From contig NZ_JACJHX010000004.1 of assembly GCF_014138605.1 (NCBI RefSeq), positions 186,001-250,000 on the forward strand: a stretch of 64,000 bases of DNA, written 5' to 3'. The position numbers and the translations under genes are program-made. How positions within the stretch are numbered: the stretch's first letter is position 1; each line of letters starts with the position of its first letter. The notes beneath the pieces are model-generated. The model had not been told where the DNA came from and made no database searches. It saw only the letters and a list, made by a program, of their open reading frames with translations. Of the stretch, positions 35,294 to 44,310 are shown piece by piece. The DNA is from Peribacillus huizhouensis (GTDB lineage: Bacteria; Bacillota; Bacilli; Bacillales; DSM-1321).

Positions 35294-35833
35294 ATGGACA
35301 CACAAATTTTTATATTGAGCAAACTGATGGAGGGTAACACTTATCCTTATAAAATAAAAAAACAGCTTTCAGATCCCGTTCCATTAGATCAACTAGGTGG
35401 GGTGACAGAAAGTAAACTGTACTACCATTTTGATTCATTAGTAAAACAGGGTTTAATTGAGATAGTCGAAATCATAAAAGAAGAACATCGACCTGATAAA
35501 CAAGTATTTGGGATTATGACTAAAGGTCGTGAAGAACTACCGAAAAAAATCTACAAAGTGTTTGAAAATGCGGATACTATTAGTGAAATGGTGGTAGGGT
35601 TATTAAACATCAAGTATGTGGATCGTGATAAAGTAGTAGAAATACTAGAAAAAAAATTAAAAATATTTATTGCTCATTGGGAGCATATTATGGATTTTGA
35701 CAAGCAGATTCAGGTAGACAAAGATAAAGAAAATCTTAAAGAATTTCTTGGTGGCTATATTTCAACTAGAACAGAGCACACAATTTCTTGGCTTGAAGAG
35801 TTAATTAAACGGATTCAACAAATGGACATATAA
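35294..35833 (+). CDS. PadR-family transcriptional regulator
   Basis: 179 aa. The N-terminal winged helix has ILSKLMEGNTYPYKIKKQL and TESKLYYHFDSLVKQGLIE, the PadR pattern of DNA-binding helix and wing, then a longer C-terminal helical domain (Vir_C-like) for dimerisation. It follows the DUF3533 gene on the same strand, so it probably controls that membrane protein and itself. Confidence 0.85.
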   Translation: MDTQIFILSKLMEGNTYPYKIKKQLSDPVPLDQLGGVTESKLYYHFDSLVKQGLIEIVEIIKEEHRPDKQVFGIMTKGREELPKKIYKVFENADTISEMVVGLLNIKYVDRDKVVEILEKKLKIFIAHWEHIMDFDKQIQVDKDKENLKEFLGGYISTRTEHTISWLEELIKRIQQMDI

Positions 35834-36254
35834 AGGGATTGTAAGTTGACCTGATAGAATTTACACTATATGATATTTCAGGAAATTATCACCTCTTATT
35901 AAGTGCTGTTTTCTCATTTAACTTTAAAATCCAGCTACCTTCACACTAGAAGATCAGCTGGGTTTCTTCATTACTTGTCGTTGTTCTTCTGAATAAGCTG
36001 TTAAAGGAGTAGGTTCATTATGTATAGATATCAACCCAAGCATTAATCATTAATTAGAATAGTCTAATTATCTAAATCGCTATCGAAAACGAATTTTTTG
36101 TTTTTTTTCTTACCAATCTAAAATTCAGGTTGTCTTAAATTAATTTGATCGTTTAGGGCACTTTTTTCTTTAAAACAAATGTATGATTTTAGTTATTTTC
36201 GTACATTCAAAAGACCACCAAATTGGTGGTCTTTTTACTGAATTAAAGCTCCCG
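35834..36254. other. intergenic region with two hairpins
   Basis: A stem around CCAGCT ... AGCTGG (about 35931-35963) may end the padR transcript. The perfect stem AAAAGACCACCAA / TTGGTGGTCTTTT (36209-36235) with T-runs on both strands ends the small membrane-protein gene. The rest is AT-rich with no gene. Confidence 0.65.
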
Positions 36255-36422
36255 TTAATCAATTTTCTCCTTATTGACCTTTAATATCTCTTTTAAGGTA
36301 GAATGGATATTTTGAAGGCTTATTAAAATAAATCCAAGCATTACAAATGTTACTAATTCCCCTGTAAATATAGAGACTATCGCTATTATTAAGGCATATA
36401 AGCCATATAGCCAACCGTTCAT
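36255..36422 (-). CDS. small two-helix membrane protein
   Basis: 55 aa from the ATG at 36422, with TGAGGTG eight bases upstream. Two hydrophobic helices (GLYALIIAIVSIFTG and LVTFVMLGFILISL) are followed by a charged tail. No family recognised. A strong bidirectional terminator lies 20 bases downstream, which supports a real short transcript. Confidence 0.6.
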   Translation of the reverse strand: MNGWLYGLYALIIAIVSIFTGELVTFVMLGFILISLQNIHSTLKEILKVNKEKID

Positions 36423-36556
36423 TTTATAACACCTCACCAGTTAAACATTTCCATTATTTTAACACATTTTATTCATGTAACCTGCATCGTTAATTGAATA
36501 AGGGGCTTTTTCTTGAACCGATGTCTCCCATTAGCCTAATAAGCTAGATAAAAAAG

Positions 36557-36638
36557 CTCCTCTTATTTTATTTCAAGAGGAGTTTACATAATCACCCTTA
36601 TAGGCATTGAAAAAGGATCTCCCAGTGAAGATCCTTTT
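36557..36638. terminator. two consecutive hairpins in a gene-free stretch
   Basis: CTCCTCTT / AAGAGGAG (36557-36582) and AAAAGGATC / GATCCTTTT (36611-36638). No gene lies immediately upstream on either strand, so they may be remnants or serve an unseen small RNA. The gap 36423-36839 holds nothing else clear. Confidence 0.5.
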
Positions 36639-36839
36639 AGCTACTTGTTCAATTAAAGCTCCCGATTGCGGAAGATCATTATGAGTAAATGAACACCAAT
36701 AATTCAAAAAGAAACTTCGATTAAATCCAAAGCTTGTTGAATTAGGATCCTAACATATAATTTTCTGGACTGTCAAACTATGCTAACCTGTTTGTAAGCT
36801 CACGAACATGCGATCTTTTCTTACTTACTCTAAATTGTG

Positions 36840-37598
36840 CTACTTTAAATGATAAAATTGCTTTAATTTTTCATCAAACTCTTTCCAAGTAAATAAAATA
36901 TATGGTGCTTCCATATCCAATATTGTTTTTACATCTTTAGCTACTACTTCAACCCGTTTTGTTGGGTCATCTCTTTTTCCTGCTGGGAAAATTGCCAATT
37001 TCCCCATTTCTTTATTTCCATTTTCCCAAGTCAATTCTTTAAGTGGTAATTTACTGATTTGTTCTTTAGAAGGAATTACTTTGCCTTGCCAATCACAAAT
37101 TTCAAATAGAGGGTATCTATCTCCAGTCCATTGTTCAATAATGCCAATGACCTTAAGGATAATATATTCGCCTGACATTAACTGATAACTAATGGCATCC
37201 CCTGCTTTTAAAGTAGTATCAGATACAAATCTCTTCGGTACTTTTTTAGCTTGTGGTTGTGGAGAATTTAATTGTTCTTTTAGTTTATAAAGAACAGCTT
37301 CACGCTTTTTCTTTAATTTAGGGTCTTCTTCCCAACGTTCAAGGTCAGCACCACTATCTATAATTTGAAGTGCTTTATTTTTAACTTTCTCTTGAAGTCT
37401 CCCTAATTTCCATTGTATTAATGCAAATGATAACCAAAAAGATGTAACTTCTTCATCATCTAACTCATTCAGATATTCCTCAATAACAATTCTACTTGCT
37501 TCTTCATTTGAATAATCATTGCCCAATAAATCTTTATATCTAAACCTAACATCTTCGGCTATATCATCGGATAATATCGCTACTCCCCAAGCACCCAT
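36840..37598 (-). CDS. DUF4259-like protein with C-terminal extension
   Basis: 252 aa. It starts MGAWGVAILSDDIAEDVRF, the MGAWG-x(n)-DxAxD signature of DUF4259, and continues with YLNELDDEEVTSFWLSFAL. The second half contains a beta-rich segment (LKAGDAISYQLMSGEYIILK) that recalls small binding domains. GGGAG is 9 bases before the ATG. DUF4259-type proteins turn up as immunity-like or stress proteins but have no proven role. Confidence 0.72.
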   Translation of the reverse strand: MGAWGVAILSDDIAEDVRFRYKDLLGNDYSNEEASRIVIEEYLNELDDEEVTSFWLSFALIQWKLGRLQEKVKNKALQIIDSGADLERWEEDPKLKKKREAVLYKLKEQLNSPQPQAKKVPKRFVSDTTLKAGDAISYQLMSGEYIILKVIGIIEQWTGDRYPLFEICDWQGKVIPSKEQISKLPLKELTWENGNKEMGKLAIFPAGKRDDPTKRVEVVAKDVKTILDMEAPYILFTWKEFDEKLKQFYHLK

Positions 37599-37803
37599 TC
37601 TATATCGCTCCCTAAATTTAATTATTAATTTATTATGTATCTAGGTATTTGGTACACCTAACGCATTCTATTATTTATATAAAAATTCCTTTTCTTCTTC
37701 AATTAAATTACCCGTTTGCTGAATAAGGTTTCTAAAGAACACATGAATACTCTATACAAATCTAGTTTATATAAAGTCAACTATCGGAAGTTCCGAAACA
37801 TAA

Positions 37804-38033
37804 AACCCCTTGGTGCTCAAGGGGTTCCGAATGGTCCATTTTTATCGTTTATACATGATTTTATACAGTGTTGATGAATCCACATTTTCAGCTTCTGAAG
37901 AAGCCTGGTAGCTGCATAAAAAAGGGGTATTTTATGCAAATTATTCTTCCACTAAAGCACTCCGTTACTTTAAGTACATCTTTTCACAATTTTTTAGGTA
38001 TTTAAAAAGAAGAACCCAGAAAGTAGGGTTCTT
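37804..38033. terminator. two terminator hairpins downstream of the serine hydrolase gene
   Basis: AAGAACCC / GGGTTCTT (about 38010-38033) with CTTTTTAAA on the minus strand is the likely terminator, 12 bases after the gene. A second stem AACCCCTTG / CAAGGGGTT (37804-37826) lies further away. The 37599-38044 gap has no gene. Confidence 0.7.
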
Positions 38034-38044
38034 TTAATGCATCT

Positions 38045-39082
38045 CTATTTTAAGTCTTTTATTTTTACCAATTCTTCTTCTATTCCACTCATTATATCAA
38101 ACGCCCCATCCGACTTATTAGAACAAACAACTACATTAATGGATATGTCAGGATAATGAGCAGAATTAAAGTTAACCCCTGGATCATAACCCATTATGTG
38201 GTATTTAAAAATACTGTTTTCTGTGGTTTTCTTAATCCAAATACCATAACCATAATAGCCACTCTCATTGACTTGTGTATGAGTGGATAAAAGCTTATTT
38301 GTGTACGTTTCATTTAAAAGTTGATAATTCATAAGTGCTGTCCACAGCTTAGCCATATCATTAGCAGTTACAAATGCACCACCATCTGAACCACCTTTTA
38401 CAGGTAAAGAATAGATGTTAGTTTTCCAAGTTCCATCAGTTTTATCGATATAGCCTAATGCTGTATTTGGCGGTAGAGAATCAAATGCAAAATACCCAGA
38501 ATTCGTCATATTAGCCTTATTGAAGATGTGTGCTTGAATGTAGTCAGAGAATTCAAGTCCACTTGTCTGTTCAACAATTAATCCTAATAAAATGTAACCA
38601 GCATTATTATAGTGAAACGATTCTCCTACTTTTGCTTTCATAGGCTCATCTTGAAACAATGGTAAGAAATCTTTTAACTTTCTTATGTGATACATAGGGT
38701 TTGCAACCCAAAGTTCCTCAAAGTCATCCATTACATCTTCATCGAAATAATCTGGTATTCCCGAAGTGTGTGTCAGTAAATGATGGACAGTCACTTTTTC
38801 ATCAAAGTGTTTTAATTCAATATCAAGACAATCGGTCAATTTAGAGTCAAAAGAGATTTTCCCCTTTTCAACAAGTTGACAGACCGCTATTGCAGTAAAC
38901 AATTTACATCCAGATGCTATTCCAAAACGGGTCGCAGAGTTATTTTCTATTTGATCAGAACGATTTGCATAACCAAAGTTTTGTTCTGCTAACACCTTAT
39001 CTTTTTCTTCAACAAATACTGAACCTGAAAAATCAACCTTATTCTGAATATCCGTAATCTTCTCTTGTAAATTTTTGTTCAT
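38045..39082 (-). CDS. serine hydrolase, class C beta-lactamase fold
   Basis: 345 aa. The SxxK motif is SGCK in FGIASGCKLFTAIAV, the YxN motif is YNN in FHYNNAGYILLG, and the third motif region is KYHIMGYDPG. Motif HTSGIPDYF between them is typical of this family of esterases, D-aminopeptidases and penicillin-binding-like enzymes. There is no signal peptide, so the protein is probably cytoplasmic and not a resistance beta-lactamase. GGGAGGAA precedes the ATG. It stands alone. Confidence 0.87.
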   Translation of the reverse strand: MNKNLQEKITDIQNKVDFSGSVFVEEKDKVLAEQNFGYANRSDQIENNSATRFGIASGCKLFTAIAVCQLVEKGKISFDSKLTDCLDIELKHFDEKVTVHHLLTHTSGIPDYFDEDVMDDFEELWVANPMYHIRKLKDFLPLFQDEPMKAKVGESFHYNNAGYILLGLIVEQTSGLEFSDYIQAHIFNKANMTNSGYFAFDSLPPNTALGYIDKTDGTWKTNIYSLPVKGGSDGGAFVTANDMAKLWTALMNYQLLNETYTNKLLSTHTQVNESGYYGYGIWIKKTTENSIFKYHIMGYDPGVNFNSAHYPDISINVVVCSNKSDGAFDIMSGIEEELVKIKDLK

Positions 39083-39421
39083 AGCTATTCCTCCCGATAA
39101 TTAACTATTATTCATTTATTGATTTTGTTTAAGAAATAGGAATTCGCTTGAACAAATAGATTCTGTCTAACTTTATTCCTATTTATTTTTGTTCGATTAT
39201 CATCATTGGTAAAACCCCCGTTTCAAAGCAATCTTTTTGATTATAATAAATTTTTAGAATGTAAACACTCTTATTCAACTAAACTGCCCCGTAGTTGAAT
39301 AATGTGTTTTTATGAATGTATGATATTACATATTTTCGTACATTCATTTCGTTGATATCACTGGATCTCATTGTTAAGATAACGCCATCACACATTGAAT
39401 GTACGATATCGGAGGGACATC

Positions 39422-39768
39422 ATGAAAGAAAAGAACGTGCAGCCGTTGCGAACGGCGAAAGAAATCGCAGTTTATACGGCTCATATGAGCGACGGAGAGT
39501 ACTTGTTTACAAGTCGGAAGGGTAAAAAAGTCCGATTATTCCCACACAAGCCTACAGAGCGCTTGTGAAGGCCGGAGACGTACTTGGACGGGATGACATC
39601 AGCACGCATACGATGCGGAAGACATTTGGCTATGCGTATTATCGGAGAACGAAGGATCTGGCATTCCTGCAGAATATTTTTAACCATTCCGCCCCATCGA
39701 TCACTAAACGATATATCGGGATTACGCAAGAGAAAATCGACGAATCGTTGAAGGATTTCTCTCTGTAA
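39422..39768 (+). pseudogene. tyrosine recombinase (integrase) relic
   Basis: An intact ATG at 39422 with GGAGGGACATC upstream opens MKEKNVQPLRTAKEIA, an N-terminus typical of small site-specific integrases. Most of the middle is missing: the text jumps to LFTSRKGKK, shifts frame once near 39535, and continues with KAGDVLGRDDISTHTMRKTF and NHSAPSITKRYIGI. The latter contain the HxxR box and the His and Tyr of the catalytic set. So a deletion and one frameshift have killed the gene. No attachment repeats were found. Confidence 0.8.
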
Positions 39769-39855
39769 GATGCTGTGCTACAAGTCAATGCGAACGTGAG
39801 GGCAACTGCTCTAGCAAGAATGGTTGGTCACAAACCTAATCATTTCAGAATTAGA

Positions 39856-39895
39856 AGAAGAACCATTTCCTCTTGGGCGACGGAGTGGTTCTTCT
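39856..39895. terminator. hairpin between the integrase relic and SE1561 gene
   Basis: AGAAGAACCA / TGGTTCTTCT with a 20-base loop, 31 bases after the SE1561 gene on the minus strand. Confidence 0.6.
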
Positions 39896-39925
39896 GAAAT
39901 ATTCAGGGTTTTTGTATCATATATA

Positions 39926-40102
39926 TTAGCGTTTGAATTGTTCAATTTTCGTTTCCAGTTCATCAATCATGCTGATTAAGCGATCAATGTCTTCAAGCTC
40001 AGTGTGTTCTGGATCAATGTTTTCCAAGACCTCGATAAACATCGTTAGCCGCCCTTTCAAGTACACTAATTGATCATCTTTATCGGTAATTTGCTTTCCC
40101 AT
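39926..40102 (-). CDS. SE1561 family protein
   Basis: 58 aa, ATG at 40102 with AAAGGAG eight bases upstream. The sequence reads MGKQITDKDDQLVYLKGRL then TMFIEVLENIDPEHTELEDI and DRLISMIDELETKIEQFK, which matches my memory of SE1561 proteins, a conserved short coiled-coil family of Bacillaceae and Staphylococcus of unknown function. It lies directly before repeat element A and opposite yfkAB. Confidence 0.82.
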   Translation of the reverse strand: MGKQITDKDDQLVYLKGRLTMFIEVLENIDPEHTELEDIDRLISMIDELETKIEQFKR

Positions 40103-40203
40103 AACGCACGCTCCTTTCGCCTTCTAATCGTATCGAACATAATGTGAAAGTGCAATGTTAACATGATCTGTGCCATTGACATTATTTTTTGATTGCCCAT
40201 AAT

Positions 40204-40418
40204 AGAGGATGTTCAAAAAGTCCGGTAAAAAGCTTGCGAATTTCTTCGTCGCTCATTAATGACACTCTGTTAAGATTGCGCACGTCCTGTGCGCAACACA
40301 GAAGTCAGCACATCCTGTGTAAGTCCGGTCCTCACGTATTACTGCATACGCGCAGGTCTAGAGACTATCGCTCCTCGAACTTCTCGGCTCTTTTTATCCT
40401 CCTTTTCGAACACGCACT
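40204..40418 (-). repeat. dispersed element copy A (MITE-like, ~215 bp)
   Basis: Reading the minus strand it begins AGTGCGTGTTCGAAAAGGAGG and ends CCGGACTTTTTGAACATCCTCT. The GTGTTC.AAAAAG and CTTTTTGAACA ends form short terminal inverted repeats. It is homologous to 47956-48145 in opposite orientation and carries one extra ~28-base stem segment. It contains no gene and occupies the region directly before yfkAB. Confidence 0.82.
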
Positions 40419-40453
40419 ATTAGGAATGTAATCATACTGAAGGAGTTATCATA

Positions 40454-41584
40454 ATGACCAGTTTAACCAATATTCCAGCAATACAACCGATTTCACCTGA
40501 CTATGATCCATGGGAAGCATATATGGACGTTGAACAATATGGAAAAATGACGCTTACCAATATTGAGTTCACAACGACGACACTGTGCAATATGCGATGT
40601 GAACATTGTGCTGTCGGCTATACCCTTCAGCCTAAAGATCCGAACGCCCTTCCACTGGACCTCATTCTTCGTCGTCTTGACGAAATACCAACATTACGCT
40701 CGCTTAGCATTACTGGTGGCGAACCGATGCTTTCCAGAAAATCAGTGAAAAATTACGTCCTTCCGCTGTTAAAATATGCATATGAACGCGGAGTACGAAC
40801 GCAAATGAATTCGAATTTAACCCTTGATCTTGCTCGGTACGAAGAGATCATTCCATACCTAGATGTGTTACATATTTCGCATAACTGGGGAACGACTGAT
40901 GAATTCATTGATACAGGGTTCGCAATGATGGACAGAAAGCCAACTCGCGAACAGCGCGCGAAACTATTTGATAATATTATTCTTAATTCACAAGCCTTAA
41001 CAAAAGCTGGCGTCTTAGTTTCTGCAGAAACGATGTTGAATAAACGGACGCTCCCTCATCTAGAGCATATTCATAAGCAAATTGTTGAGGATATGGGCTG
41101 CCAGCGACATGAGATCCATCCGATGTATCCTAGCGATTTCGCTTCTGCACTAGAAACATTGACGCTTGATCAAATGCGGGAAGCGATTCATCAACTGCTC
41201 GATTTCCGAAATAAGGACGTATGGATGCTGTTCGGCACCCTTCCATTCTATTCGTGCAGCAATAACGAGGAAGATGTGAAGTTATTGAAACGCTTATATG
41301 ACACGAAGAAGGTAACGGTTCGAAATGATCCTGATGGCCGCTCTCGCTTAAACGTGAATATTTTTACGGGGGATGTGATTGTCACAGATTTTGGCGATGC
41401 CCCATCACTCGGCAATATTATCGATCAGCCGCTATCACAATCGTATGAAACATGGATGAACTCCAAGCTTGCTAGAGAATTAAATTGTCATTGCCCAGCA
41501 GTTAAATGCTTAGGTCCAAATGTACTCGTCAAAAACGCATATTATCCCAAAATGGACTTCCAAACAAGAAAGTCTATAATTTAA
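40454..41584 (+). CDS. yfkAB: radical SAM/CxCxxxxC motif protein YfkAB
   Basis: 376 aa. Radical SAM cluster motif CNMRCEHC (CxxxCxxC) near residue 47, SAM-binding SITGGEP, and a C-terminal cysteine motif CHCPAVKC, which gives the family its name. In B. subtilis the locus was originally split as yfkA and yfkB. GAAGGAG is placed well before the ATG. The substrate is unknown. It opens the yfk block and ends at its own terminator. Confidence 0.9.
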   Translation: MTSLTNIPAIQPISPDYDPWEAYMDVEQYGKMTLTNIEFTTTTLCNMRCEHCAVGYTLQPKDPNALPLDLILRRLDEIPTLRSLSITGGEPMLSRKSVKNYVLPLLKYAYERGVRTQMNSNLTLDLARYEEIIPYLDVLHISHNWGTTDEFIDTGFAMMDRKPTREQRAKLFDNIILNSQALTKAGVLVSAETMLNKRTLPHLEHIHKQIVEDMGCQRHEIHPMYPSDFASALETLTLDQMREAIHQLLDFRNKDVWMLFGTLPFYSCSNNEEDVKLLKRLYDTKKVTVRNDPDGRSRLNVNIFTGDVIVTDFGDAPSLGNIIDQPLSQSYETWMNSKLARELNCHCPAVKCLGPNVLVKNAYYPKMDFQTRKSII

Positions 41585-41590
41585 GGATTA

Positions 41591-41626
41591 GGGTCAAACT
41601 TCATACAATATGAGGTTTGACCTTTT
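41591..41626. terminator. terminator between yfkAB and yfkD
   Basis: GGTCAAACT / AGGTTTGACC stem followed by TTTTG on the plus strand. It belongs loosely to the GGGTCARACC-type palindromes of this window. Confidence 0.75.
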
Positions 41627-41648
41627 GATTTAAATTAGACCAACCACT

Positions 41649-42494
41649 TTATCTTGGCTGCTCACTAGCAATAAAGTTGAACGAAAGATGGTCTTGAACC
41701 GGAATCCATGCACCAATTCCTTGGGAGGTAATATTTTTGATCAACAAGGAACGCTTGCTACCTTTTAAAATGACATACACCTCGCCATACGTGACTTTTC
41801 CTTTTTCGTTAATGGCTGAAGCAAAGGCATTCAAGTAGCCTAATCGTCTTGCCGGTATATTATACACTTGATCTTTCTTAGTTGCTCCACCAATAATCGT
41901 TTCAAACGCCAACGGTAATTTGGTTTTTTCAGCCGCTTTAATTAGCATCATTTTTTGCACGTCTGGTGAAGCCGGTATTTTAGCCGTTAAGCCACCGCGC
42001 ACAATTTTTTGCATCTCTTGAACATAATGAATCGGATGTGGTGTCAAATTAGCACGGTTATCAAAGAAATTCGTATTGATTTTTTGATATTCCCAATTTG
42101 GTGCTGTTTCAGTCGATTGATAATTCAGCGCCCAATGTCCTAAATAAATTGTCGCTCTGTACCCAAATGAAAACGGTGCTTTGCCAACAGCTGATTCATT
42201 CAGCAAATGAATTAATTCAGGATTTTCAATTTTTATTTTGGAAGTATCAATTAAGGATTGGGCGAATTCACTAGGTTGTAAAAAGGGTAAGTCTTGAGTC
42301 GAGTTCGGATACGTGTTTTCCTTTGCAATATTTAAAACAGATGGAGGAACGACCGTTTTACTCACTGCGGGAGTGTTACCCTTCTTCTCTACCGGCGTAT
42401 TCTCCTTCTGAGTAGCCAAAGCTTCGTCTGCTAAATAAGGAAGTCCTACTAGTAAAACGCTAACAATCACCCATACTCTAAGTCGCTTCATCAT
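41649..42494 (-). CDS. yfkD: YfkD-like secreted protein
   Basis: 281 aa. MMKRLRVWVIVSVLLVGLP then ADEALA is a signal peptide, and a low-complexity Lys/Thr/Pro linker follows. The conserved body contains VPPSVLNIAKENTYPNSTQD, GYRATIYLGHWALNYQS and PIHYVQEMQKIVRGGLTA, which fits YfkD. Identification rests on this and on synteny with yfkAB and yfkE. AAAGGAG lies six bases before the ATG. The function is unknown; it is probably cell-surface or exported. Confidence 0.82.
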   Translation of the reverse strand: MMKRLRVWVIVSVLLVGLPYLADEALATQKENTPVEKKGNTPAVSKTVVPPSVLNIAKENTYPNSTQDLPFLQPSEFAQSLIDTSKIKIENPELIHLLNESAVGKAPFSFGYRATIYLGHWALNYQSTETAPNWEYQKINTNFFDNRANLTPHPIHYVQEMQKIVRGGLTAKIPASPDVQKMMLIKAAEKTKLPLAFETIIGGATKKDQVYNIPARRLGYLNAFASAINEKGKVTYGEVYVILKGSKRSLLIKNITSQGIGAWIPVQDHLSFNFIASEQPR

Positions 42495-42539
42495 GACGCA
42501 CTCCTTTAGGTTTTGTTAATATCGTTTGTAAGACCTAGC

Positions 42540-42830
42540 GTTTATATACAGACGTTGAATAAAAAGATTTGTGTTTTTTCGGTAGGCTCTTTTCGTAAAG
42601 ATTGTTGTTTTTAGCAAGAAACCAATTCGAACAGATGTTGATCTTCGTTACAGGTGCGAGACTCCTGCGGGAAAAGCGTGTTGAGGGAGACCCCGCAAGT
42701 GCAAAGCACTGAGAAGGCTTCTGAGACCGCCCGCGGAAAGCGAGTACCTGCAACGGAATCAACCCGGGTTATTAGTGTAAAAATGATTGAAGAGCAACAA
42801 AGTATGTGAAAACAGCCTTTCGGTAAAAAA
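42540..42830. repeat. Bacillaceae dispersed GC-rich repeat
   Basis: A GC-rich core (42650-42765: GAGACTCCTGCGGGAAAAGC, GGGAGACCCCGCAAGTGC, CCGCCCGCGGAAAGCGAG) is flanked by T-rich arms (TTTTCGTAAAGATTGTTGTTTTT and AACAGCCTTTCGG types). I recognise this as a widespread non-coding repeat of Bacillus-like genomes. No reading frame spans it convincingly. Confidence 0.75.
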
Positions 42831-42875
42831 GTTGAGATTTTGTTGTTTTGTAACACAATTGTAATATTCTGAATA

Positions 42876-42904
42876 TTTACAAATTTATTTACAAAGTATA
42901 TAAT
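42876..42904 (+). promoter_or_regulatory. near-consensus sigma-A promoter facing an apparently gene-free region
   Basis: TTTACA (42876-42881), exactly 17 bases, TATAAT (42899-42904). AAAGGAGGGG follows at 42922, but only very short frames do. Confidence 0.7.
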
Positions 42905-42910
42905 AAATTT

Positions 42911-43170
42911 ACATTTAAATAAAGGAGGGGAAATCGTTCAGTCCACATCACGTCAAGGAGGTATGCCTATAAAGACGATTCCATAACCTTTACTTTATTA
43001 CACGATTATTTAACTAAAACGAAACATAAAGGATGGTGACTACTTCTAGAATTATTGGTTCCATGACACATAAAGTTGCGTGAAAATAATTTTGGATGAT
43101 TATATGTACTTACAAACTGTAATTGAATAAAAATGGCTCTCCTAATCAAGTCGGGGTGAGCCATTTTTTT
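42911..43170 (+). ncRNA. candidate small RNA or leader-peptide transcript
   Basis: The promoter at 42876 and the terminator at 43129-43170 define a transcript of about 260 bases between yfkD and yfkE, both of which run the other way. Two Shine-Dalgarno-like runs (AAAGGAGGGG and CAAGGAGGT) lie near its 5' end. The only frame attached to the first would need a rare ATC start and give 17 residues. No ordinary gene fits. Confidence 0.4.
43129..43170. terminator. bidirectional terminator of yfkE and the orphan plus-strand unit
   Basis: AAATGGCTC / GAGCCATTT with an 18-base loop; TTTTTTTG on the plus strand and a T-rich tail (TTTTTATTC) on the minus strand. Confidence 0.82.
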
Positions 43171-43176
43171 GTTTAC

Positions 43177-44241
43177 TTATAATAAATAAAATCCTATTCC
43201 CATGATTACATACGCAGCTATAAGGGTTAGACCTTCAAACCAGTTGGATTCTCCATCATTTGAAATCATGATGATTAATAATACCGCTGTTACCATGGCG
43301 ATTAATTCTGGCAAAGTGAAGATGAGTGGCATGGTAACCGGAAAGAATAAAGAAATTAAGACGAGGACAGGCGCTACGAACATGGCGACTTGCAATGTTG
43401 ATCCAACAGCGATTTCAACGGCCACGTCCATTTTATTTTTATAAGCCATAAGGATAGCTGATGCATGTTCCGCTGCATTTCCAACAATAGCGACGATAAT
43501 AACCCCGATAAACAGCTCTGACCAGCCAAATGTCTCACCGACAACGCTGAACGTATGAACCAATCTCTCAGAAACATAGGCCACCACAAGCGTTGCCCCA
43601 AATAGGACAGCAATTGCTGTTTTCTTACTCCATTCTGGCACTTCCTCTTCATGTTCTACCTGTTTTGCTTTTTCAGTAGGCTGGTACACGCCTCGATGTG
43701 TGACAAGTTTAAAGAACAACGCAGCAAGATACAAGATAATTAAAATGATTGAGATGCCGACACTTAATGACATCGTCTTACTTTCATTCATATTTTCCGT
43801 AAACACCTCTGGAATTACAAATGCCAAGCCTATCGCAAAAATTAATAATCCAGCATTATGCCTTGCATCAAATACATTAAATTTTTGTCGTTTAAATTTT
43901 GTTCCACCTACAAAAAAGGACAACCCTCCGACTAATAATAAATTTCCTAGTACAGAGCCCGTCAATGACGCGAGGACAACCCCAAGCAATCCAGCTTTCA
44001 AAGAAAATATCGATATAATTAATTCAACGGCGTTACCAAACGTTGCATTCAATAGTCCGCCGATTCTAGGTCCCATCACAATCGCAAGGCTCTCTGTGGC
44101 TCGGCCCATAAAACTTGCAAGTGCAATAATCGTCAGACAGTAAACAACGAACATAAAGATGGTTGACCAATGCAGAATGGAACCGATGATCGACAACGGG
44201 ACACCGGCTGCTAGAAGCACCAAAAATATTTTATTACCCAT
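43177..44241 (-). CDS. yfkE: Ca2+/H+ antiporter YfkE (CaCA/ChaA family)
   Basis: 354 aa from the ATG at 44241, which follows GGAGGGTG; a longer frame begins at 44286. About eleven membrane helices. The two alpha-repeat motifs of cation/Ca2+ exchangers are NATFGNAVELIISIFSLKAG and GNAAEHASAILMAYKNKMDV, each with the key Glu. It exports calcium in exchange for protons. In B. subtilis yfkE lies beside yfkD and yfkF, as here. Confidence 0.9.
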   Translation of the reverse strand: MGNKIFLVLLAAGVPLSIIGSILHWSTIFMFVVYCLTIIALASFMGRATESLAIVMGPRIGGLLNATFGNAVELIISIFSLKAGLLGVVLASLTGSVLGNLLLVGGLSFFVGGTKFKRQKFNVFDARHNAGLLIFAIGLAFVIPEVFTENMNESKTMSLSVGISIILIILYLAALFFKLVTHRGVYQPTEKAKQVEHEEEVPEWSKKTAIAVLFGATLVVAYVSERLVHTFSVVGETFGWSELFIGVIIVAIVGNAAEHASAILMAYKNKMDVAVEIAVGSTLQVAMFVAPVLVLISLFFPVTMPLIFTLPELIAMVTAVLLIIMISNDGESNWFEGLTLIAAYVIMGIGFYLL

Positions 44242-44310
44242 TCCTTTCACCCTCCATTCCTCTTTACTATCTCCTGCTTTTCCCATTTTATTAATTCAAT
44301 AAACAATTGA

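Noticed and set aside
38045-39082. Antibiotic-resistance beta-lactamase
   Set aside because: The SxxK and YxN motifs fit class C-like hydrolases broadly, there is no export signal and no linked AmpR-type regulator.
40204-40418. CRISPR array or group II intron as an explanation of elements A and B
   Set aside because: No regular spacer-repeat pattern, no domain V-like motif and no reverse transcriptase; only two copies in inverted orientation.
40189-40431. 80-codon plus-strand frame in repeat element A
   Set aside because: Copy B does not preserve the frame (indel of about 28 bases), so the element is not coding here.
42535-42856. Minus-strand frames over the GC-rich dispersed repeat
   Set aside because: Frames arise from the repeat's palindromic structure; no ribosome site.
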